DNA of 64,000 bases. Origin: Atopsyche davidsoni. Taxonomy: Eukaryota; Arthropoda; Insecta; Trichoptera; Hydrobiosidae. The notes under the pieces were generated by a model. That model was given only the letters and a program-made list of their open reading frames with translations. It did not search any database and was not told the origin of the DNA. Each line of letters begins with the position of its first letter. Within the stretch, counting starts at the first letter, position 1. Where the stretch lies: the NCBI GenBank assembly GCA_022113835.1, contig JAILWY010000018.1, forward strand, positions 13,865,501-13,929,500. The letters are read 5' to 3'. Shown here one piece after another: positions 14,116 through 29,091 of the stretch. Made by a program: the position numbers and the translations under genes.

Positions 14116-17100
14116 GATTACATCGATAGTTTTATCACGATTCGGAATAACAATGAATATTCATCATGATTAGCAAGGCAGCCTAAAATCGAAATTTAAT
14201 AAATGCCTATCTATAGTTCTGCGTTAACAATTGAGATTTTTTTAAATTTTAACAAAAATACAATGTTTTTTATATAAAAAAACAAAGTGTAAATATTAAT
14301 TTTATCTTACGTGTAGAAAATAATATAATAAAAAACGAAGAAGAACATTTAGGTTTATTTCCTTTAAACATAAAGTTTGTATGCTTATATATTTTAATTA
14401 CCTATCAAAATAATTTTAGCTCTGAGTTTTTATAACATTGCCAGTGTTTTCTCGAGGTGAATAAAGTGAAATTTCTTTTTTTTTGTACAAAAATTCCCAG
14501 TTCGACATTAGCTATATATTAGGTTGAGTTTCATAAACTGAAAGCGCAAGAGTCAGAATCTTTATAATTATTTTACCTATATACCTTCCTCAAAATAATT
14601 ATATACCTTTACCAAAATAAATTTGTTTATTTTTAATTTTCTTTAAGTTCACCGTTGGGTACTTCAGTCGGTAATTCTATGAAACTTCTCTTCCAATTGA
14701 AAAATACTCGTTTCCAGGCCTCTTGCGGATGAAACTTACTTTTTGGTGGTTAGCCCGACCCGGGGACCGGCAAATTTGAGGAGAGGAGAGAATAACGAAC
14801 CCCTCGAGACGAGGGTCCCTGAGAACCGAATTTGTTTTCAACGGCTGCTTCTTCTGGAAACCACCAGATTTCTTGCAGTTTTATTTTTGTTCGGCAGGAT
14901 GCTGCGTTTTATTGAACCACTTATTTTAGAAAAATATGAATTGTATTAAAAACGATTCGTCATAATTTTTAATTTATCAAGAAAATATACAATACAAAAA
15001 TATAACGTTCATTTTTACTTAATGAAGTGCTTTCGATCGTCACGGCCGATGAATGCGAGGTTTTATGCAAAGAGTACATGAGATGAAAATATTCCACTTA
15101 GCGATTTTTACCGCACACAATTCCTAACACAAAACTCTGTTTTGCAGATAAAATCAGCATCTTTGACAATGATAAATTTGAATTTTTAATCAGCACATTA
15201 CTGAAAATTGCGATTTAATGCATTCTTACTATTTATTGAACTATACAAAGCCTCTACTAGTAATGTTTTTTAAAAATTATGTTTGTTTACTATTAGATTT
15301 CGATCATTCTACAGCCTCAACCAAAAACTGTTTTTTTCAAGTGCGGAAACACCGTTACCACACATTTTCTATGAATATTCATATCGATCGATTTTAAAAT
15401 TTAAATTGGAGCTGGCATACTTTGTGGTCTGAAATTGGTATCGGTGGGCTGGTTCCAAGCTGATCCTCTCGCCTGCTCGCCGCCTTCTGGAAGCGTTCAA
15501 TCTCCAGGCGACCCCGCCCCTGGTACCTGCAATATTTCACTGAATGTTTTTTCCCGAGCGGAAAACAGCGGTTAAATTCACATCGCAGGAATTTTTGTGT
15601 AATCCGCACTTAAGCGTGTAACGTACAGATCGCTATTGAAATAAAATTTATTGGGTGTACGTTCAATGGCCTTTGTGAAACCTTCCAGGTGTTCAATTAA
15701 TGAAATAAAAAATATATGTCGAGAACATTAGATAAGAGTGATGTAATAATAAGTAAACCTTGCACGATCTTTGATATTTCGCAACAAGTGCAAAAGGTCA
15801 ATAGGGTATTTTTAAATTCTGGCAATCTGTGCCTTTTTGGCTTATATCGTACAACATGAAATGGTATAAAGACGACCAAAATATGTTTACATCTGGTGTA
15901 GGCTGTATTTATTTGTCAAGGAATGAATATCACGCGGGCTAACAAGAATCACTGAAATAATACTTATTCCCAATCGCCTTACGCTTGTCACAGCTCCGAG
16001 CAGAAAAGTTGCGGATCGCTCCACTTTTTCGCATTTTAGGAACTAACATTTTTTTTTTATTTTTGCTAAGCTTTCTATTTTAGGGAAACGCGTAACAGGG
16101 TAGTTTTTTATTTTTAAATTTTTGTTTGAATTTTTGCCGGCTCTACTCTGTAGATTCTGAATATTATTTAAAAAATCTTAATAACGTATTAAAATACACT
16201 GGAAGCAATAATTCATAAGTGTCCTTTGGAGAATGTATATAAGTCTTGTTTTTGTATTTCTAACCATTCAAAAAATTAGGTTGTTCTGTTTACTCAGGAA
16301 AATCGTTACTAACGGGTTATACCTGCAAACTCAAAAAAAAAAATGCCTAATTTGTGGACCATCATTGTTTCTAGAATTGAATTGCATGCAGTAAAAAACA
16401 CAAGACAAAGCACATACAGTAGTGTCCGCGGTTGAATGCCGATGAGTGTGAACGTAAAAAGTGTAATGTCGGCTCGCTAATAGTGCGGTGAAAATATATT
16501 ATACATTTGTTATTTGATTGAATAACGGTATAATTTTAATAATATTTATTTGTTATAATAAAATAACATAAATTACACTAATAAATAAGCGACCGTTACC
16601 TCTTCGTGCTATGTTTATTACAATTGAACAAATAATATATATTTTTTATTTTTTGGCAATTTTCATCTATTTTAAGTGTTATCTGCATTTACCATGACAT
16701 TTAAGTACCGTTTTCTTGTTTTCATCGTGATTATTATATTCACGGATCATAGTGTATCAGTGTACAAAATTTCAGCTTGTGCGGTTACTATAATTATTTT
16801 TTTTTTAATATTGAGTATTTTGTCATGAGTGCATTTTATTAAAGAAGTTCGAGTTTCTTTTACGCAGTTGATTAGGTTACATCGCATTAGTGTCTAAGAA
16901 ATAGATCGCTTGAATGAACTTGAAGTTTAATAATACCCCGTTGCGCTTTCGCGTTAATCCAGGACAGTTTTTAAGCACGAAGCCATACGTGTTTATCCTC
17001 CTCTTACTAAAACACGAGGCTTGTTTCTTTAAAAGAACTGCGAGATTACCCTCGCTAGATTACATTCATGCTAGTGAAAGGCTTGAATACACTTGTTCCT

Positions 17101-20100
17101 TTTAAGCCCATTCAAACCCTCTATTCAGCATACAAAACAGGAATTTTATCAGAGGTACATTAAAAAGATTTATAATACATTTAGATGAGCATCGCACACT
17201 TTAAATATATAGTGTGTATTGCTTGTGTTGGAGTTATACGTATTTACTTTTCTATATGGTGGCTAGATCGCCTTCTTGCAAAGAAAATGTACTGAATTTT
17301 GAAGTAAATTTATGCATCCTTAAATTTATTTTACATAGTTTATTTACTGCTGGTCCTGTTTATAAAATTTCGACCACTCTTTTATTAATCTTATTATTGT
17401 GATATTCGTGCGTTATTTAAAATATTTGCTGAGTGTTGAAGTATTATTAAGTAGACACCAATTTGCTAACGAAGGTATTTAATACGTTTATATGTTTTTA
17501 ATGTGTAGTTGTTATTTTGTAAAGACACCATTTCAATACCCTTCTGTATGTTTAATACATCCGTTTCCACGTTTGCCCTGTACGAGTGATGCTTCACAAC
17601 TTAAATAAACTCGACGGCTCGGCTGTCTCCCCTCTTACATTTCCATTCAAATCCATATTTGAAATCTGTCTAAAGAAAATCTTTCACCCCTTCGTTATGG
17701 ATCTCTTCGGTAGTACTATTAATGTAGAAATATGGGTTTCCCTCTTTGCACTCAGAGTAATTGTGCAGCGAGCTTTATGGGGGATGAGGTCTACGATTGA
17801 ATCCCCTTTTTAGCGAAGGGTGGATTTTAATAACCACCGTAAAATTAAACACTCGACTTTTAAAATATAATTCTGAACATTGGAAATAAACCTGCGTAAA
17901 ATTTTATCTAGTTGGAATTGATTTCATTGGAACAAGAGATTACAGATAATGAATATATGGGCGCATAATTAAAATTTTGGTTTATGCATCACGTACGTGT
18001 TTCTTACTTATGAATAAAAAAATATTATATAAATATTTGTTTATTATATATTTTTATTGAAATTCAAATTTAGATAAATTCTAATGTTACGGTAGCCATG
18101 TTAGTAAGTGCCCACATTTTAAAATTACAAGTCGTTGTTGAACAGAATACAAAGTTTTATACATATTAAAAGGGTAAGAATAAAAAAATGAACGGTTCTA
18201 ATGATTTTTTTTTCTAATAGTTGCTGGGATAATTAATATATTTTTTAGATTGTCTACCTGGAACAAAGGCTCCCCGCAGGCGCCGCGGGCTTCTATGGAG
18301 ATTCGTTTCACCTCACGTTCGGTTTTGTGGTATTGATACTTTTTAGGGAAAAAAGGTTACGCATTATAAAGGTTTCTCCCCCGGGCTGTATTACCTCAAT
18401 TAAGCGGCTGCAGGTAGAAGAATACGGAAAAAATATCTTGCAATCTGTAGAAAAATGAATTTCAAATCTTTCTTAGTCTTATTATGTATTCTTACGTGCG
18501 TTATAAATTGACGGAATGCATAATACGATTTTGTTATAATATTATTCGCTTGGTCTTTCGTCCAGTTTCATTGAACTGAAAGTAGATTTTAAAGAAAGAT
18601 AGAAAGTAGAAAACAGAAAATGTAGATTGTTACATAAATCTGACTTTAGTATGATATTAGTATCAATTTTACAGATATCAGCATAAATACAGAAAAAAAA
18701 GGTAACGAGAATCCACCTAACAACGCGACGTCCTTCGGGTTGGTGCTATCGTTGGTCTATTATGTGAATCAAAAATGCTACAACTTATTTTATGACATTG
18801 GATCGCGAGGTAGACATCTTTAATATACTTTTAATCATCCGTAAGCATATTTTAAGCTATCATTTTATTGATAAATTCTAACGAACTGAGCAGCCATATT
18901 TACTTAATTACTGTACTTGCATTTATAAAAAAATATATTTTGTCTTTTAAAATATTCAAATTGAAATTACCTATAACATTTTCGTAATGTTTTATTAAAC
19001 ATTTGTTTTTAAAAAAGATACCTAGGTAGTAAAACGTTTGCTGGGGTGTATTTTTGGCACCCGTCCATTTCTAAACCAATAAAGAAAAAAAAATTTGGAA
19101 GATTAATTTATTCTAAAATAATATACTAAGCAGATACACGCAGAGCTCAAAAATTCAACCTCGATAATTTATCCTGTAATTAACCGGTTTTTTCCAGGGC
19201 GAAACTTATACGCGGCGCAAATTAATTCTAAAGAAAGATTGAGAGCGTAATTACAGTAAATATACAAGTTTCTCATAAAATAAGCGGCCTGAAATTCCCC
19301 AGTCCGCTTTCCACGGACCGCCGCACAATCCTGACCACCCATTTTTATCACCCAGAGGTATCCTTTGCAGCAAGGACTAACTTAGTTTTATCTCTCAGGT
19401 TATTACGCCATTAAGAGCTTTATGCATTACGCACTAAGAACTGCATTCGTTCGGCTACCGACGTCACACATATTATTAAGACGTAAAGAAAAGAGATAAA
19501 CAGGTTTGTTTGCTTCCAGGATATAAAAATTCATAAGTATAATTTTCGTTTATTCACTTTTTATTAATACTAGTTATTCTTTGGTTTATTTAACGTGAGA
19601 ATAATATTATTTAGAACTGTGTTCGTGTACGGTATGTCAGTGCACGTATTTTAAAAATTAAAATTTTAACCGTGAAGTTATAATCAACGAATTGGATTTG
19701 CGAAAATCAGATAAATAAATAAAGATAACAAATCTACTCCAAATATTGATGGACATATTTCCTGGGTGGAAATTAACCAATTTAAATAATCATACGTAGA
19801 CTTTTTTTTTTTACACTTCATATTTTGATATTTTTTTTGTGTATTCATCCCCACGGAAAAATACGGTAAATATTTTTTTTCTATATTGTATATATAGGAC
19901 GATTGTAGGCTCATCAGAGAAATTTCAACCCAATGGAAATTTTCTTAGTACACGATATCCATGGTAATCATATTAACTTGATGTTATATTGAATTGAAAA
20001 TTTCTCAAGTCTTATACAGGTCCAGTTCCGGATGCTCTGCGGTTAAGACATCAGGACAACTTTTTAAAAATTCTTTTACCTTGTTTGTAAGAAGAGCCAA

Positions 20101-20559
20101 GTACTCGATAAAAGTTTTTTTTTTTTTACATTACTTTGTTGCCAATGCTAGTATAAATCAGAAACCTTTTATTTCATACTAATTTAGTTGATTTAATTTC
20201 CTAAAATTTGCTAATTAGGTTTCAAACCTACAACAGCATGTTTATAATCCTTTCTGGCTGAATAAGTTCAATGTATTTTTCACCCTATCTTAGATATCAG
20301 AAAAAGACAATGGTTCATGTTTTAAATAAAAATGCGTTTCTATATCTGTGAGATTGTGTTGAAAGGTTGCTGTATCGTTTTTTTACAAAAAAAGCAATGA
20401 AAATATAATAAATATCTATTATTTTCAATATTTAAAAATATGCTGTGCTTTAGATATTTTGATTACCATTAAATATGATTGTTTTAACTCACCGTCGTGA
20501 TCGATAAATACAGTATATATCTTACGAATACTGCAACGGCGAAACAGACAACTTTTTTT

Positions 20560-20880
20560 GGTTAGCTGCATACCGAGGAGTGATGATTCTTCACCACACT
20601 TGACTGACGATCAATGGCGTGGAGAGCTGTGTGTAGGTTGTGGCAGGTTGCGCTCGCTTCGCTGCACCCCTGCACCTTGCACTGAATCGCGGGACAGAAG
20701 GGGAATGCGGGTGCGAGCGAGCAGGAGGCGGCCACGTGACCCCTCCCCCGTCTCGCTCTACTGGATGGGAAAAGTTCACAGTCACGCTCAGCAAGAGACC
20801 ACAGCAAGGAGATTCTCCAAGAATGTATACAAATATTTTACGTATTCTCGGCTATCACCGTGAGTTATCTCCGTATTGAA
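20560..20880. promoter_or_regulatory. GC-rich block with a CACGTG E-box
   Basis: A 300-bp block of raised GC holding GGCCACGTGACCCCTCCCCC (a CLOCK/MYC-type E-box) and several CGCTCGCTTCGCTGC-like CpG runs. Open frames occur in all directions with no recognisable protein. Candidate regulatory sequence. Confidence 0.27.
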
Positions 20881-23800
20881 CGTGCGAATACGAAGGTAGA
20901 ATGAATCTGGAACTTAAAGCATGTATGCTAGAAGTAAAGTGCTAGAAGAAAATTATTACGGCTAAAGTAGCTCGTTTCTTTGCAAAAAATTTCGCCAAAG
21001 CATTTCAGCAACAACAACAACAAAATCAGCTCGCCATTTCTGCGAACCGATAGTAGAAGAATCCATTAAATTCGACCAACCACTGCAAGCTGGGTTTCCA
21101 GTCTTCCTTCCGATATTCCACGTTGCTATCAGTAGCAACATGGCTCAATCTTCCAATCAAATTTTATGTTCAGCGATATTTTCCATATTAGATTGCTTAA
21201 CACTGTTGTCTGAATATTTGCAATTTTTTTGGATTTCAAATATTTTATACTATTATTATTAGACATTTGACCACGCGTATTCTTGTTATTTTAATACCCC
21301 CAATGAGCCTCAGAATCATACTTCAACCATTATCACTTTCTTTAGTTATAGATAATAACTTAATGGCTTAATAATATTGCATTACGCGTAATTTTTATTT
21401 TGAACAAGATTTCTCTGAGGCTAATTTTTTTTGGTTGTGATTTACCACGAGAAGTTCACGCGAGTATGTACGCCTACTTCCATAGCATGACAGAGGCAAT
21501 CAGTACTGAAACCAAATTGGGATGTTAGAATCTCATGTGGGCCATTTTATGTTGCCGTGCTTCGTAAAGAAGAATGTCCACGAAAACCAATCTTCTTGTC
21601 AGTGGCGATGGTTATCTTTACTAGTTCCCATAAATATTTTGTTTTACGCCATGCTCACGATCCATAAATGATGAATTTTCGTAACACTTAACCTCTGAGT
21701 CAACTTATGAAAATCTATTATTATTTTTTTATAACTTATCTACACATATTTTTTTTTCTTTTAAACTTTACAAGCGAAAGGCGTTCAATTCATGTGCTTA
21801 ATATTTTTTTTCTAATTAATTTCTGTCGAAGTTGCAGAGTGTAAATGCACAAGTAGTTAAGCATGCAGCTGGCGTACTGTTTTACTAAAGATGTAATTAA
21901 AACTGACAAGCTTAGTTTTATAACATTCTAATGATCCAAACCAAGAATTAACATTTGTTAAATTACCTTTTTTATTATTTGAATTTTCTAAAACCGCGAT
22001 TAATTTAATCAAAACATACATATACGGATACTATTGCCAAATATTACAAATACATGTAGTCGTACAAAACTTCTATAAAATATAATTTTTTCTCTTTGTT
22101 GTTCGCAACAGTTTCTTAAATAACACTTTATTTGCTGAGAATCCAAACGACTACCCATATTAGTAAGCTTTAATCCCACCTGTTGTGTGCTAATCTGCAT
22201 TTAACGATACCCTGACAGTGAGGCAGATCCCACTAATCAAAGCATCGTTACATCAAATACTGCTCCATAAATGAGATGTTTTTATTAAATGTCTACTGGA
22301 GCGGTGCCAGGTTCAACACTCCTTGTTACAATATTTAATTTGTGGGCAGATCGGAAAGACAGAACCCGGCAGAGGCTGCGGCTGCGGCGAGAGCTTCCTG
22401 GAAGTGAGATCCAATCATGGTTGAATCGACCTTTGGCGCTAAATAATTTGAGGAGTGGTCGTACCCTCAGGTAGAACGACGTATCATAAACATTCCTCAC
22501 CTGTTCCTTGCAACTTTGCTATGTGGATCGCGCAGGAAGCGCTTTTGTAATATATCTCTACATATCAAGAATTTCATTATTTTAATAAAATTTATTTTAG
22601 GTAGTGCAATATTTTTGACAGAAATTACTTTGTGGAATTTCATTTTGATATTTTTGTGATTATCGACTTTTTGTGAAACAAACTCTGTTTGAAAATACTA
22701 ACAGTATAGGTTTGCAAAACTAGTCACACAAAAAAAAAAAAATGGAATATCACCTAAGGTTTTTATACCATTCAAATCATAGTTCAAAGTGTTTTAATTT
22801 TATTATAATATTTTAGTTAAATACACCACCGGCTGGCTCTCTGGGCTTAGTTTTAGACCGACGACTCTCGACTGTGGTTTGTGTATGTGATCCCAATTCT
22901 GACAGGTTAATCCCGCATTATTAAATTTTTGATTATTTTTTGTGTCTTTCGTTTGGTGCAGCGTATTGTTGTATATTTATTTAAGTATGGTTTGTGTTCC
23001 TTGAAATGTGTCTCCCAAAACAATTTGAATACTTATGTAACAAAACCGGTTATATCCACGAAATTAATTTCTTATATTTTCTAAGGAACTGTGAATTTCA
23101 AAAGGTAATTATCGCGATTTTTATATAACCAGAATGCAGCCCTGGCTTCGCGGGGTGTGTAATGAAACCTGCTCTATACCGCAATTTCTGCAAGTATCCA
23201 GAAGTCGTGGCGTCAGTCATGCTGGAAGCTAGGAGAATCGATATTTCTAGTTGACGTTTGCTTACGGCGCAGCAAATTCAAATAAAATAATAACTTCAAC
23301 TTACGGTAAACAGTAGTGGCGGCCACGGCTGTCGCAGTCGCCCTCCGCCAAGAGTCGTGCATGTCCCGACGTATTACTTATATAATTACCAAAACGAAGA
23401 GCTGGTTACAGTAGGATATACGTCGTTCAGCACGCGAACTTATCAGATACTGACTGTGGCTAAAGGCGAGCCGTAAAAACGGGTAGTAATTGTATTTAAA
23501 CGTCTATCTCATAACTATGGATCTTGTACACTCCACGTGCTTTGAGGCTATAAGGAAAATGCTAAGCAAAGTAACTTGTTGGGCCGACGACCCTCCTGCA
23601 CAGAATATAGGCAGACCGTAAAAGTCGGAGTAGTCTCTATTTAGGTTTATCACTCTCCATAAATATGTATGTACGTGATGCTTTCAGTGAAGCTGTGTGA
23701 CAAGGTGCTTTGATATTTATAGATGCTACTTTTTATATTAAAAAACTATATTCACAGTATTATCAAGATCACACCATATTTTAACTTTCAGCAAAGATGA

Positions 23801-24658
23801 AGCCTTTATGTTCTCAATAACCTTTCATTATATTTTTAAATTTTCGCCGTCTTTTTAGAGTTTTTCAACAACTAGTACTTTTCTGTCTTATCACTTAATT
23901 ATTTTTTCATCTTATCATTTGAATATTAAACTTTACTTGTGGTAGTTTAATTCACTTCACAATATTGAAAATATATTTTTTTAATTTACAAATACTCGTT
24001 ACAATTGAAGTTATCGTTGTATTTGAATAAAAGAAACCTGCGGCGATTTCCTTGTAGAGCATACTGCGGCTGTGATCGCCCTCGTGGGAAATTTGCAAAG
24101 GTCTTCCAGTGAAGAGTCAAATCCTCGGAATATTGTTCCCTTCAACCGCCATGCCCACTGCCTCCGAGCATATGAGAACTCAATTACCTCACACGATTCC
24201 CGGCGAGGCTAACGCAATCTGATGGAAATTAATCATATTTTGAAGATTATTTATCTTGACTTTATTAAAAGTATATTATACGTAATTTGCTTTTGATTTG
24301 GGCACTTGACAATTTCTCTAATTTAAGATATTGTTAAACTTAAGTTGTGAACTACTGAGAACACAAAAATTATATGACTACTCATAAACGTTTAATTTTC
24401 TGATAAAATACATATTTCTTTTTAAGTATTGATATATTTTTCTAGTAAAATGTGCGTATGTTAGGATTGGTAAAGTGTTCACCATAACTACTTTCTTATT
24501 ATCTGTCCACAAATGATTTGTACATTTTATGCAAATATCACTTTTATGGTAAATAAACTTTAGCAATTTCAAATACATTAAACTTGTCTTAATTAACATT
24601 TATAGAGCATACCTCATATAATAGGGAGGATCACATGCTGTTGATGGCTCGTTAATTG

Positions 24659-24691
24659 CAGAACCCTCTTTCGATGTGAAAGAAGGTTCTG
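24659..24691 (+). repeat. Short hairpin, 14-bp stem, 5-nt loop
   Basis: CAGAACCCTCTTTC (24659-24672), loop GATGT, then GAAAGAAGGTTCTG (24678-24691). The stem has one A/C mismatch. It is too short for a typical pre-miRNA arm pair; its function is unknown. Confidence 0.7.
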
Positions 24692-25263
24692 TTATAAACT
24701 ATAAGTACTGACAACCAATCACCTAAACCTCTATGTATAGAACTCAAAATATTAATTGAATATATTCTTTAGCCATAAAACACTACTATTATTAATAATT
24801 TTTGATGAATATTAGAATAATACTATTAAAAAATCTGCGTTCATAAATAAAAACACAAAGACACCGCATATAGTACGTAAGCTCCGTTCGTAATATTTTT
24901 TAACAGCTCTCTCTGACTAGTACCGTAGTGGCAATATTTCCCTACAATTAATCGCTTTTATATATATATATTATATTTTCTATATTTTCGCTTTGGTCGA
25001 CATTGCACTTCAGTTTTTATACCCAGGGCCGATTTGATCGACCTTGTAAAATCGGTCGTCTCCGAACACCCACGATTTTTGATTGCTGTTTCTCCAAGTT
25101 CCGAATTCGCAATCAACCCAATAAGGTATTTCACAATCATCTCTAGGTGTGAGATATCTATCAGAACCATTTGCTTCTATATTACCACTCTACAGTGGTA
25201 ATAAACTCAAAATATTACTAGAAAGATGGCTGGGCTATAGAAATAGTCCTACCATCTATCAAT

Positions 25264-25296
<33 letters not shown>
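25264..25296. repeat. Compound (TA)n(TG)n microsatellite
   Basis: TA repeats followed by five TG units; a short simple repeat in non-coding DNA. Confidence 0.93.
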
Positions 25297-25825
25297 TTTA
25301 ATAGATTCCAAAATGTATGGGATTTGCCATGAAATACATTCCAAACTCTCTTTCAGAGTAAATTTTCAATCCTTGTACTATCGAGTCTATTGCAACGCTA
25401 ATTTACAAGCTTATTTTTTCGCCAAAAATGTGTAAAAAATGAGTAAGGGGATAAAATTTCAAAAACAACAAACAACAGACTGTGTCGCACCCCACTCACC
25501 CCCGCTGCTCCCCGCCCAGCCCGCCGGGGAGACTGGGGCCACCCGCCAGGGACGAAACTGGCCATTCACGCGACTAGGAAATTGTTGTGCCTAGTGTGTC
25601 TAGTGTTAGATTTTTGATCAATTTTAGATTTTTATACGTATATTTTAATTGTGCTCGTTGAAAAAGAGTGATTTGAATCTTATACAAGTCGAGTAGTATA
25701 ATAAAATAAATATGCCAAGTGTGATATTTTTTGGCATTAATTGGTACTAGATTTCTATATTCCAGAAAAAAAATTAATTTCAATTTTATGCTTTATAAAC
25801 AAAAACATTGGTTTGCAATTTGTTA

Positions 25826-25828
<3 letters not shown>

Positions 25829-25917
<89 letters not shown>
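25829..25917. repeat. (TA)n microsatellite, about 89 bp
   Basis: An uninterrupted TA dinucleotide tract of about 44 units. The (IY)n peptides read from it in either frame are artefacts. It is likely to be length-polymorphic and to extrude cruciforms. Confidence 0.98.
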
Positions 25918-25920
<3 letters not shown>

Positions 25921-26139
25921 GCTGTTATACAAATTTTAATTAGACTATTCAGTAACATTTAAATGACTTCAGATAATCATTGCCTCTTTCTCTAACAATT
26001 TTTAATTTGGTCATTTTTGAATAGTTTTCGAAATCTTACTCCGCTTACTAGTCGTGCAAACAAATTTATATGTAAAAAATCACTAAAAAGTTTATTTTTT
26101 TATACAAGAAGAAGAAAATAATTTTCTTTTATGTTATTT

Positions 26140-26350
26140 AGGCAGCTCAGGTGCGTTGTGGCCCCGTGGTCGCTGCTCCCTCGGTGGTCGCTCGCCAGCC
26201 CCGGCCTGGCTCCGCGCCCTCCCCCTCCTGGAAGTTTTACGACCTTGCCTCCAGTTAACTGCTGGAGTTCCGTACTTTCTGCTGCACACCCCACGCTCCG
26301 CACCGAGGCTGTGGATGCAGGGGCACATGCACCTACCTGAGGTACATCAG
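26140..26350. promoter_or_regulatory. GC-rich patch
   Basis: Raised GC with CTCCCTCGGTGGTCGCTCGC and CCCTCCCCCTCCTGG. Frames overlap on both strands without a recognisable product. On the minus strand CTCAG then GTAGGT near 26345-26335 is a good donor-like site. Nothing more can be said. Confidence 0.22.
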
Positions 26351-28741
26351 TATTGAGGTGATATTGATCCTGACCGGGCTCGGATAGTTTATAACCTCGA
26401 TATACTAGAACGCGATCGCTTAACGTGCAAATATATACAGACAATTCTACGACTTCTTCATTGAGCTAAAATGCTACGTCAATTTTAATAAAAAATTTGA
26501 CGTTGCATCACTTTTATGATGCTGGGCGAACTATTTGTATGCTGTCAACCCTTTTTTTATAGTTACATTCCTCTTCTGTACTCAAACAGGTAGTTCTAAA
26601 TGTTTTGACGTTCTAGTTCGAGCGTCTTTTACGTACCGAGAAAAACATTATGGGTTTATTTGTTATTTATAAAATGATGTTGTTATTTAAAAAAAAATCA
26701 TTTTGCCAGTGAAGGTATTAAAAACCTGGAACTTTTCCTCCGTTGTTATACCATTATATGCAGATTCCTCCAGGTTTATGACACAACAAATTTTAGAAAA
26801 GAAAACAATATTTTTCTGTTAAAAATTAAACCTTTCTTCATTTTTTTATTCCTCCAATATCATCAGCATTGCATCAAGACTAATTGCAACTCTTAATATT
26901 ATGAGCAGCATATTTTAATAAATCATTTATTCGTTGAGATATTGGTGCGTTTATTTTAATCTATTTCTCTTAAGATGTTCCGTGTGTTACTTTTAATTAA
27001 TTTATTTCTCTTGAAAAGACCGTATATTCGTCCATCTCCTATAAAATTATATGAATTAATTAAAATTTAATTTTGGATCATTAAAACATGCGATGTAACA
27101 CTCTAAACTCATTAACTTTGCTCGGGGCTTCGTACCAATATTAAATTCTTCCTTATAAATTATTATTTAAACCTGGCTGTACTTGAAATATGGTTGTTAT
27201 TACATTTCCCGTTAGTATATTATTCAAGAGTAAAGCTGAAATATGATGCTGTACGAATGGTAATGAAAGTCCTCAGCCGTACACATGGTACGGGATATAG
27301 TTTCGCAGCTTCCGGGAGGCTCTGGTGCCGCTCGGGGGTGGGTGGCACTCGGTGGGAACTTTTGGCTCTGCGCCCAAAAACGTTTAGCATTTGAATTTCG
27401 GCGACAAAGGAAACGTGAAACACCTGTGCTTCTTGTTTATGCTTTCTGCTTCTTCATGGATTATCCAAAACTTAAGAACAAGTATGGGTATACAGGTGAA
27501 TCTACCCTAAACATAAAGATTGTAATAAGTAGCAGGCTCGTTTGTATTCACAGATACTGAAACATTAGACAAGGGTATATTAATAAACAAGGGTATATAA
27601 TACAAGAAACCCCATTTACACTTCAAATTTAAAAAAAAAGTTGAACAGATTAAAAATTATCCACTGATATATTCCTGTAGTTATTTTAAACTTTTGATCC
27701 AAAAAATTGTAAACCAATTCTAATGTATTAAAAAATAATTTCAATAAAATAACCACATAAAAAGTTTATAATTGAGCAAGTACAATGTACTATTTTACAT
27801 TCTGATACAAAATGTGCGTAAACCATATTTTTTTTCCGAGGAATGTAATTTTAAATGTAAAAATATGATTCTTACAAATCCCAACTTCCTTTTTTCTTGT
27901 TTATATACAGCAGGTAAACCAATTTATTATTTACAAGTGTGTATCCGTTCCACTGCCATCTCGGAAGCCGATAAAATGTGAATCCTCAAACATATCTCTC
28001 GAATTTTGTAAAAACTTAACCGAGTATTTGAAACAAACCGTCATTCTAATTTTTTATACTAATAGGGCGTAGACCCTAACTGTTTTTAATTAAATAAAAT
28101 TTCCGATGCTTCACTGAGTAGATCATATTTTCTGAAAACAGTCAGCGTATCTTCACAATGAGTATGCATTTGATATATATTTTTATGATTTTGGATCCTT
28201 TATATTAAAACTTTGACGCAACTCTGTAACGAGAGTGTTCGCATCACCTGATATCGCAAGGGCGTCGCAGCAATTACCTCGTATAAAATTTTCATAAAAA
28301 CGTCTAGAAATGAGTCAACGCGTAAAAAAGAAATGTGTCACGCAGGCAGCGATTAAGGGCTGCCTTCAAGCTTGTACCAGCTTTCCGAATCGAACGTGGA
28401 AAATAACGAAAATGCTGTCACCCAAGGAGTCTGTACAAGATAAATCAGCATTTAATGTCAAAAAAATACTTTTTTAACATATTATTTTAATATTTTTTAT
28501 ATATTCAACTAAATTTATAATACAACATAAATCGATGCTGTCGATACGTTGACTGCTATTTTGTTGTTTGTTACTAAACATAACTTTGACTCCGAACGAT
28601 TTTCTCAAACTGCTATGTTTGGATGTAAATGTCAAAAACCTTGTTTTAGAAATAAGAAAAATTTCTGTTGTTTGATGGATATATTTTTATATAAATTTGT
28701 GTATTTTTCATTCTCCAATTTAAATGCGCCCTTTCCTAACG

Positions 28742-29091
28742 TAAATAATAAATCATACAAAATGTCAGAAACAGAACATAAGTAGCTGGTTACCTATTTG
28801 TGAGATCCAACACTAAGTAGTATGATAAAATTTGCAACTGTTTAAAATTTATTTATATTTTTTACATTAATTAAAGCAAGCACACGAAATTGTTATTCTT
28901 CATAAAATTTTCTTTCTCAATTTTTAAGTAAATTATTAAATGCTATTGTACATTATGGAGATAATTATACGAATGATATTCACCCCTTCTTAAATAATAA
29001 ATCATACAAAATTTCAGAAATAAAACATAAGTAACTAGTTACCTAGTTGTAAGAATCCAAGACTAAGTACCTAGTAGTAAAATCAAATTTG
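28742..29091 (+). repeat. Pair of diverged direct repeats, about 95-100 bp each
   Basis: 28742-28836 and 28991-29091 share a long run of similarity (both begin AAATAATAAATCATACAAAA and continue through AACATAAGTA, GTTACCTA and ATCCAA..ACTAAGTA). They have scattered substitutions and small indels and are separated by about 155 bp of AT-rich sequence. This is either a local duplication or two copies of a short interspersed repeat. Confidence 0.7.

Larger units (their letters stand above)
8531..20559. other. AT-rich non-coding flank, second part
   Basis: Mostly AT-rich. Small GC patches occur at 8645-8840, 9060-9100, 10290-10390 and 18255-18420 in addition to the listed block at 13780. The region 9650-9720 has a weak tRNA-like look on the minus strand (TAGCTCAGGCAGCGC, an A-box-like string) and might be a SINE remnant, but no B box fits. 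No gene is supported. Confidence 0.55.

Noticed and set aside
25741..25962. Frames with long (IY)n runs on both strands
   Set aside because: Translation of the (TA)n microsatellite.
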